Part shown: positions 56,824 through 64,000 of the stretch, in pieces
How positions within the stretch are numbered: position 1 is the first letter of the stretch
Layout of the letters: each line of letters begins with the position of its first letter
NCBI GenBank assembly: GCA_023213395.1
Contig: CM041465.1
Span: 152,589,741-152,653,740 of the forward strand
DNA length: 64,000 bases
From: Cycas panzhihuaensis
Lineage: Eukaryota > Cycadophyta
Reading direction: 5' to 3'
The notes under the pieces: generated by a model
What the model saw: only the letters and a program-made list of their open reading frames with translations
The model's database searches: none
Told to the model about the DNA's origin: nothing
Position numbers and translations under genes: made by a program

Positions 56824-59350
56824 AAATAAAAGAGGATGAGGGGGTGAAAATGGAATTCATTTTCACACTCCCTTATATGATTTAGAGAGAAAACTACTTA
56901 CTACCTTTAACTTACCACCTTGATATGAGCCTAGTAGAGGAGATCTAATCATTTGATCATCACGCAAAGGAAGCCATTGAGACCATAGCTGAGTAATGGA
57001 AGCAATTAGGCCAGACCTAGTACTCAGATCTTAACCATGACTCACTTATTTGCATCTTTTTATTAGTGTCTTTTATATACTGAGTAGTGTCTATTAGGGT
57101 GCTATGAGGCTTGACAGGACCCAATTAAAGGCTCATAAGAGGCTAAACCAAGGATTTAGGAGGCCTTAATCCCAATGGACAAAGTGTTATCCATCTTTAT
57201 TTATATATTTTTTGTTTTGTTTTTATTTTATTTTATTTTAACAGGGGAATTTATGGTACCACAGATATCCCTACGGGGCATAAGGAGTACCTACATGGCC
57301 TGCTAATATATTTATAATGTTACAAATATATTAGTGGGGTGAAGATGAATATAAAGAATATATAAAAATATTTAGATTTTATCAAATTTTAATGACTGAT
57401 ATATTGACTAAGAGGGCCATTGGCCCTGTAGGGAGGTAAGTAACTGACTGATAATGTTTGTTAGTGATTTTTAACATCTCACCACAGTGGAAAATTGCAA
57501 GAACATCAGTTCATTGATGATAGGATTTACAGAGTTGACGGATCATCGTGATAAGGCAACATTGAGACAATGTGGATTTCTCAAGATAGTTTGCACACTA
57601 CAATATACCTTAGACCAGGCACTTTTAGTTGACATCATCTCTCATTAGGATTGATAGAGGTATGTGTTCCATCTCTCACTAGTGGGGGACATCACCATCA
57701 CCCAAATGAATGTCTGGAGGATCATGGAGGTGCCTACTAGTAGAGTAACAATGGTGTTTGGGACTTTGCCCAACATAGATATAACACATAGAGAGGCAAT
57801 TAGATAGTTTTATGGTAGGGGTCATTGGGACTAGAGGGGGTTGTCATTGGGGACCATAGTGATGTTTAAGATTCCTCATGTAAAGAAGATGATTATCTTT
57901 ACTATTCTATTATGAATTTTCTAAAAATAGAACTATAGGGATGTGTTTGGAGGATGGATGGATATCATCAAACAATACAAGGCAGAAGAGAGGTTTGACT
58001 GGGTCACTTTGCTAGTGGCTAATCTCACAGCTCAACACGACCAAATCTAGGTAGCAGGATAGGGAGGACTCTCATATAACTCCCTACTTTAGTGTTGGTT
58101 CTTTGATTATTTTTTAGGATTGGGACTAGCAATAAGACCATAACCCATACCAGTTAATGCTCCTCTCATTCATCGATGGCCATCATGTTTTAGGGGTGTA
58201 AGAGAGCTAACATAGGTTAAGAGATCTGTAGTAGCTACATCATTAGACCTACTAATGGTGGATGACTATGTGAGCTAAACATATCACATCATGCATTTGG
58301 ATAGTGATGCAAAGGAGGGAGAGGTTGCATGGGTCCTCACAGTAGAGCTAAGAGAGGAGAAGGATCATGGAGCTCCTGTTACTAATTTAGAGGTAGAGGT
58401 AGCATTAGTGGCTATAAGAGAGGCAACTGTAGCTATGATAGGAGCAAAGATCCTCAGAGTAGAGGACGCAGAGGTTGAGGAGACACCAGCTACTCCAAGG
58501 GATGAGAAGCTAGGAGTAGAGGAGTTGGGAGCTAAGGAGGCAGTAGCTGGAGAGGTAACAACTAGAGAGGTGTCGACTAATCCTGGAGGTGAGGTCTCTC
58601 TCTTTTCCTAGCTATAACTTTCGATCTAGCTATTTGATTTGATATCTCTCTCTTTTCATATCTACAACTTTCAATTTAGTTATTTGATTTGAGATCTTTA
58701 TGATGTTATCATTTATGTTTATGGATTTTATTTATACTCCACACTGACACATGGACTTGCATGATTAGTAGGTGGAGAGGTCATAGAGGAGATAATCAGG
58801 ATAGTTATAATTGAGCTCTTCCTATATGTATGGGGAGGGTTGGCCTCCCATCGTAAATAGTGAAGAGCCGGGCTCAATAGGACTCCACACAATGGCTTTT
58901 GCCCCCATCGTTTGAGTCAGAGATATATGGCCTATGAAGGCCCAGGAGAGACAGATGGAGAGGGATCAACTCCATGCAGAGAGTGATAAGCTATGAGCTC
59001 AAGTGTAGGAGTTGGAGGACCAGGCAAGGGATAGAGTGATCCAAGGAGATCTAGGGGCCAAGATGAAGATTATAGTCCTAAAGACTCAACTAGTGGAGGT
59101 CTAAGGACACTTATTTAGGGCATATGAGGGCCACGATTGACTCTAAGAGATGTAGGATCAATTGACTGAGGTGATAAAGGAGAGAGACTAGTTATAGTAT
59201 GATATGACCAATTAGTTAATAAATAACAACCAGGTCTTCACATACATACACACACACAACTATGCCATCAAGGACTAGATTGAGGTTGGGATCTCATAGA
59301 GATATAGGAGGAGCCTGGTCCTTGAGAGAGTAGGGTAGCCCGAGGGAGAC
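56824..59350 (+). pseudogene. Antisense PMD-like gene, Tat-4 copy
   Basis: A weak TATA-like AAATAAAAG (56824) lies 172 bp before ATG 56996. Exon 1 reads MEAIRPDL, with a poor donor GTACTC. Exon 2 begins near 57487 (VENCKNIS; the visible acceptor would be one base out of frame) and shows LRQCGFLKI, LVDIISH, YVFHLSLVGDI, NYRDVFGGWMD and CWFFDYF. It ends in an acidic stretch (58291 onward) with a clear phase-1 donor GGAG/GTGAGG at 58589. Exon 3 starts at 58772 after TAGTAG and continues with VRDIW-like and coiled-coil residues. Many stops. Its presence shows that the antisense gene is old in this family. Confidence 0.65.
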
Positions 59351-60179
59351 ACACCATGAGTATAACCTTCTCGTATACTTTTGTATCACAATTTTAATGA
59401 GAGGAAATCTTCAGACCTCCAGGGGGTTTTATACTTCACATATATATGATTGTACATCCTCCTTGTAAGGATTTTGGCTTCCTAGGGCACATTCTACCAA
59501 CATATTTTGTATTATCATGGATGATTATGTACATATATAGAGATGGGGGAACACATTGGTACCCTATTTTAATATGAGTTTTTGATTTATTTTGATGGTT
59601 ATGGATGTATGGATACATGTGTGCATAGATCTTATTATGTTATTTATTTATTTGCATATCCTTTTATATAGTGTAGCACCTACACTAGGCATACATGATC
59701 ACCCTGTATACTATGTAATCTTGTGTGGCTCTAGGGAGAGGGGGGTCACATTTCTCTCAAAAGGAAAATAGTCATCTAGACATCAAAGAGAATAAGAACA
59801 GGTACAAATACCCTAAAAGTAGTAAGAGGAAATAAGGTCTATCTCAAGAATCCCTCTATAGGCAATAACTTATGCTCAAAAGTGAATAGTTACTTCCTAA
59901 AGAAGGAACCAAACATAAGCATGGAGACATGCCCCTATGGTGACATATTCACCACTACCCATGGGCTAAAAGAAGGGCTATGTTTGTTGAGGGGAAATAT
60001 GACACCTTTAGAAATAGGCATAGACATCTTGACTATAAACAGAGTTACTAGAGACTCAAATACATGCCATGGCCCTAATGAGAGCACTTGTTATTGTATT
60101 TGAATGGTAGTTTGGCTCATTCTAGAGTGAGTAACTGGCTTTCTTTCTACTTAGAAGGAGAAAGAACAAACCATAGATT
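59351..60179 (+). other. 3' region of the Tat-4 PMD gene
   Basis: Carries the blocks CCTCCAGGGGGTTTTATAC, GATTGTACATCCTCCTTGTA and TTGGTACCCTATTTTAATATG in the same order as the other copies. Otherwise without genes. Confidence 0.45.
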
Positions 60180-61330
60180 TTTTTTAGAAACTTGTCATTT
60201 ATGGATTTGTCAAACTCAAGGCCCTCTAACTTGGTTATCCTATATGCACCATTGTCGAGGCACTCAAGAATGATAAAAGGGCCCACCTATTTGGGGCCAA
60301 ATTTTGATAAGTAATCATAGAGATACTCTAACTTGAGGAATTGATCCTTGGGATTTAAGGTTTAAGGACATAGATGCTTGTCATACATCCTTTATGCCCT
60401 AGCCTTGGATGTTAGGTTAGCTTGGTATATGGCCAATCCTCTTTCATCCATAGCCTTGAGGTTGAGGAGGCGAGCCTAGTGGCGCCATTTCTCATTGATG
60501 AACTCTTTAAGGGATACCCTTAAAGAGAGAATCTCAATTTCTAAAGGCAAAATTATGTCAATTTCATAAACCATGGAGAAAGGTGTCATCCCCATGGTAG
60601 TGCGTATCGAAGTGCAATAGGCCCGCAAAGATAAATAAAGTTAAACATGTCAATCTCTTTGAGATTAGGCAATGATTTTATTTAGAATATTAGGGTTTTA
60701 TTAAAAGATTTAATTTGGCCATTAGCCTAGGGGTAATAAAGGGATAAAGTCTTATGAGAGATCTTGAATTTCTCATAAAGCTTATCCATCTCTTTATTAT
60801 AGAATGGAGTTCCATTATTTGTGATGATAATGCTTAGAATCTAAATCGATAGATAATATATTGATACATAAAGGTGGTAATCATCTTACCAATTATAGAA
60901 GACAATGGGATAAATTCATCCCATTGGGTGAAGTACTTTGTTGCATTTAAGATAAATTTATGCTAAACTAATGAAGCTAGAGTAATAGCTCTAATTAAGT
61001 CTAATCCCCATTGGGAGACAGCAAGGGGGATATGATAACACATAACACCTCAGAAGGCTAGTGGATAACATTGGCATGCTCTTAGCATTTGCTACAACAC
61101 TACACATAGGCATCGGCATCCTTGAACAAGGATAGCCAATAGTATCCCATGCAAAGGATTCTTTAGGCCATGGATTAGCCTCCAAAGTGGCCTTCATAAA
61201 TGGCACTATAGAATTCATAGAGAATCTGGTTAATCTCCTTGGGATTATGGTAAAGAGGAGAATGCCATCAAAGGACTACTTATCTAATATGTCCTACATA
61301 AGGAAGTATTATCAAGTGAAAGCCCTAATA
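60180..61330 (-). pseudogene. Tat-4 integrase
   Basis: The C-terminal part at 60180-60600 reads KLEYLYDYLSKFGPK, VGPFIILECLDNGAYRI and LEGLEFDKSINDKF. Core remains lie at 60650-60990 (TKYFTQW, PFSMVYEI), and the zinc-finger remnant is at 61000-61330 in broken frames. Catalytic residues cannot all be placed. Confidence 0.75.
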
Positions 61331-61559
61331 TGTGACTTCACTTTATCATTGGTATTATTAGGGTATTGTTATTGAGTAAGGTATTATATAATATTCGTAT
61401 ACCATTTTCTATCAGCTAATGGATGGGAGGATGCATGCTAGAGAGCTAGGATGGGCTCATCCAATAACAAATCATTAACTAGAACCCTAAGAGAATTAGG
61501 GATGAGGGCATCAACTAACTATTCCACAACTATCATCCCCTTCCTAGACTTCTAATTAA

Positions 61560-62660
61560 TAATTTTAAGGTTGTATTCCTAAAGGAGGATGACCCATTTG
61601 CTTATCCTTCTTGTCAAATCTAACCAGGTCAAAAGGTATCTCATCATATCAAATTAGATGATCATGTGAGTGGTATTGCCTAAGAGGTAGTGTCTAAACT
61701 TCTTAGTGGCATGGACTAAGGCTAAGCACTCCTTTTTAGCTAGTAGGTAGTTCAATTCTACTGCCACCAATATATGACTAATAAAATAGATGGCTCTCTC
61801 AGTTTTTGAGTGATCTTCTTGGGCTAGCATGGTTCCCAAGGGTTCATTAGTTGTTAAGGTGCATAAAATAAAAGGGCAGTTGAAGAGGAGAGAAGGTAAC
61901 ATGGGAGCAGATACAAGAGCCTAATTAATCTCTTGAAATGCCTCTTGGGCCTTAGGAGACTAGACGAATGGAGCTCCCTTCTTTAGTAAGTTAGTCAAAG
62001 GTCTAACCTCCCCAAGAATGACTTGATTTATTGTTAGGTTCTTGGGGGTGGCATCTTGGCAATGGCCTTAACCTTATTGGGGTCTATTTAGATTCCTTGT
62101 TTAGAGACAAGGAAACCTAAGAGCTTATTAGATGTCACTATAAAAATAAATTTAAGCAGGTTTAAGCTGACATGATACTTGTAGTACCTTATGAAGATGG
62201 CTCTAAAGTCTATGGGATGATTGGCCCTCTTACGAGAGAGCCCTATCATATCATCCATAAAATCTTCAAGAGTTTTATTTATAAGGTCATGAAAAATAAA
62301 TTCCATCACCCTTTGGTAAGTGGCACCTGTATTCTTTAATCCAAAGGGTATGGCCTTGTAAGCAAAGGTCCCACATGAAGTAGTGAAGGTTGTCTTAGGA
62401 TGATCTTCAAGGGATATTTGGATCTGGTTATATCTGAAGAAGCCATCTATTAAGGACATGACTTCAAAGCTAGCAGTTCAATCAATGATTTGATCGATCA
62501 ATGAGAGAGAGAAGCTGTCCTTAGGACAAGTATTGTTGATATCCCAAAAGTTAACATAAATCCTAATCATCCTATTCTTTTTGGTGATAAGTATCATGTT
62601 GGAGATCCACTTAGGGTAATTAATGGAAGTAATAAGTCCTACATCTAGCAACTTTTCCAT
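61560..62660 (-). pseudogene. Tat-4 RT and RNase H
   Basis: RT reads EKLLDVGLITSINYPKWISN, VMSLIDGFFRYNQIQISLED, FAYKAIPFGLKNTGATYQR, FMDDMIGLS and GFLVSKQGI. RNase H (61905 down) reads LCTLTTNEPLGTMLAQEDH, YFISHILVAVELNYLLAKKE and ALVHATKKFRHYLLGN. Again there is no Asp at the first catalytic position. Stops separate the pieces. Confidence 0.88.
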
Positions 62661-62931
62661 TTATATTTTAATAACAACTAATAGTTTAGGATGTAAAGGG
62701 CATTATTTTTATCACATAGTGTAAACGCTCGAAATGGTAGTGAGGTTATGTGTTACAATGACAAAACCTATACCCTTCATATCTGAATAATCCCATGTAA
62801 AAACATCTTGGAATTCTTAGAACAATAGGGTGTATTCCTTTATCTCTTAAGAAAAACACTCTAACCTAATCTTAATGACCTTACTAGGGACAAGGATGAT
62901 ATTCTTTTTTGCCCCTGTACACATGGCATTC
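62661..62931 (-). pseudogene. Tat-4 protease-RT linker, broken end
   Basis: Matches the linker at 7370-7590 and 20000-20220 (for example TGCCCCTGTACACATGGCATTC on the + strand) and stops at 62931. Confidence 0.65.
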
Positions 62932-64000
62932 AATTGGCCAATCTACCAAATGGATGTGAAGAGTACTTTCCTTAATGAAGAGCTTACAGAAGATGTTTTC
63001 TTGAAGCAACCTCTTGACTATGGTGTTCCAAGCAAAGAACACTTAGTTTATAAGCTCAAGAAAGCATTGTATAGACTAAAGAAAGCACCATGTGCTTGGT
63101 ATATAAGGATTAATGCCTTCCTCACTTAACATAGATTTTATTATTTACCCTTTGACCTAGACTTGTATATTTATGTTAGAGAAAACTTGATCACCATCAT
63201 TATTTTATGTGGATGATCTAGTAATCATAGGGAACAACAGTAAAGGCATAGCTTGGCTATAGTCAAAACTAAAAAGTAACTTTGAGATGATAGATCTTAG
63301 GTTACTCCATTATTTCCTTAGAATTGAAGTTTAATAGGAACTAGACCACATCTTCCTATCTTAATCAAAATATACTAATGAACTCTTGCAAATATTCAAG
63401 ATGATAGATTGTAAGCTAGCACTAACTTCCATAGAAACATGAACCAAGTTGAACCTGGATGAACAAGGCAAATTATTTGATCCTGCTTTATACTAATAAT
63501 TAGTTGGAAGTCCTATCTACCTCACCCACACTCTACCAGATATCTATTATGTAGTTAAGATCTGTTCTAGGTATATGTCAAAACCCAAAGCATCCCACTA
63601 GAATAGTATAACTATAATTCTCAAATATATTTATGGTATATATTAGTTTGGACTTAACTACAACCAAACTAAGACTCCTATCCTCAGAGAATACATAGAT
63701 GTTGACTGGGTAAATTGCCAAGACACTTTCCATTCAACTTTAGGATATAGTTTTGACATGAATTTAGTTGCAATCTCTTAAAGTTGTAAGAAGCAGCTAA
63801 ATATTACCCTTTCCTCCACTAAAGTTAAATATAAAGTAACTGTTCATACCACTATGGAGTTGATTTAGCCTAGAAGAATTCTCACCAAGTTTGGACTTCA
63901 ATAAACTGCACCTACCACTCATTACTATGATAACCAAAGTGTATTGAAGATGACAAGGAATCTAGTCTTCCATGCTAAAACCAAGCATATTAAGGTCTGC
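62932..64000 (+). pseudogene. Copia-2: copia RT-RNase H fragment, runs off the window
   Basis: Starts inside RT with NWPIYQMDVKSTFLNEEL, then FLKQPLDYGVPSKEHLVYKL, ALYRLKKAPCAWY, a YVDDLVIIGNN box near 63210 and LGYSFDMN-like RNase H residues. It continues with QLNITLSSTKVKYK, YDNQSVLKM and NLVFHAKTKHI at the window end. Frames shift several times. It belongs to a different copia family from copia-1. No LTR, PBS, gag or integrase is present in the window. Confidence 0.85.

Larger units (their letters stand above)
55346..62931 (-). mobile_element. Tat-4, old minus-strand Tat element, 5'-truncated
   Basis: Same order as Tat-2: RT, RNase H, integrase, antisense PMD gene, aRH, polypurine tract (CCAAGGGGGCAA before the LTR TGTTTCC), LTR end. 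It is far more diverged than Tat-1 to Tat-3. Homology ends at 62931 in the protease-RT linker, where a copia fragment begins. Confidence 0.85.

Noticed and set aside
58291-58611. Separate small acidic protein gene
   Set aside because: It is the tail of PMD exon 2 in Tat-4: it sits in the collinear place and ends at the phase-1 donor.

Overview
The window looks like a stretch of a large, transposon-rich seed-plant nuclear genome. It is filled with old LTR retrotransposons: Ty3/gypsy elements of the Tat type (giant, with two RNase H domains) and Ty1/copia elements. It also holds two decayed plant-type tRNA-Thr genes, a GA microsatellite and AT-rich DNA. I see no intact single-copy host gene. 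A gymnosperm or a large-genome angiosperm would both fit; the sequence alone does not decide.

Positions 1-34399 are a nested and partly tandem cluster of one giant Tat family whose pol reads on the minus strand. Tat-2 (10229-26939, about 16.7 kb) is complete in outline: two ~2.7 kb LTRs starting TG and ending CA (allowing for transitions), then gag, protease, RT, RNase H and integrase. Next come an antisense (+ strand) gene and a second, archaeal-type RNase H (aRH). It inserted into the gag of an outer element, Tat-1 (1-10228 plus 26945-31061), leaving a 5-bp duplication, ATACC/ATGCC. The right LTR of Tat-1 (28308-31061) is also the 3' LTR of a truncated third copy, Tat-3 (31062-34399), so Tat-1 and Tat-3 form an LTR-sharing tandem.

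Positions 34400-38830 hold AT-rich DNA with a hairpin/direct-repeat structure and two opposed tRNA-Thr remnants. Copia-1 (38831-43826, + strand) follows with both LTRs, PBS, PPT and a nearly collinear but broken gag-pol. At 44690-45475 lies an antisense copia RT/RH fragment (copia-3). A very old + strand Tat element (Tat-5) spans about 47660-52270. The stretch 52271-55345 is probably degraded LTR DNA and contains a (GA)25 microsatellite. An old minus-strand Tat element (Tat-4) ends at 62931, where it is abruptly joined to a copia RT-RNase H fragment (copia-2) that runs off the window.

The most interesting content is the antisense gene in four Tat copies. It resembles a plant mobile domain (PMD) protein with a coiled-coil C-terminus. 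It has its own TATA box exactly 167 bp before a conserved ATG in three copies, an 8-codon first exon, a GTGAGT donor, and a phase-1 second intron that can be read in three copies. It lies between integrase and an aRH ORF that has moved far downstream of the usual Tat position. The family therefore carries a promoter-bearing, spliced, antisense cargo gene that transcribes towards pol. All copies are now disabled, mostly by transitions that make TAG stops.
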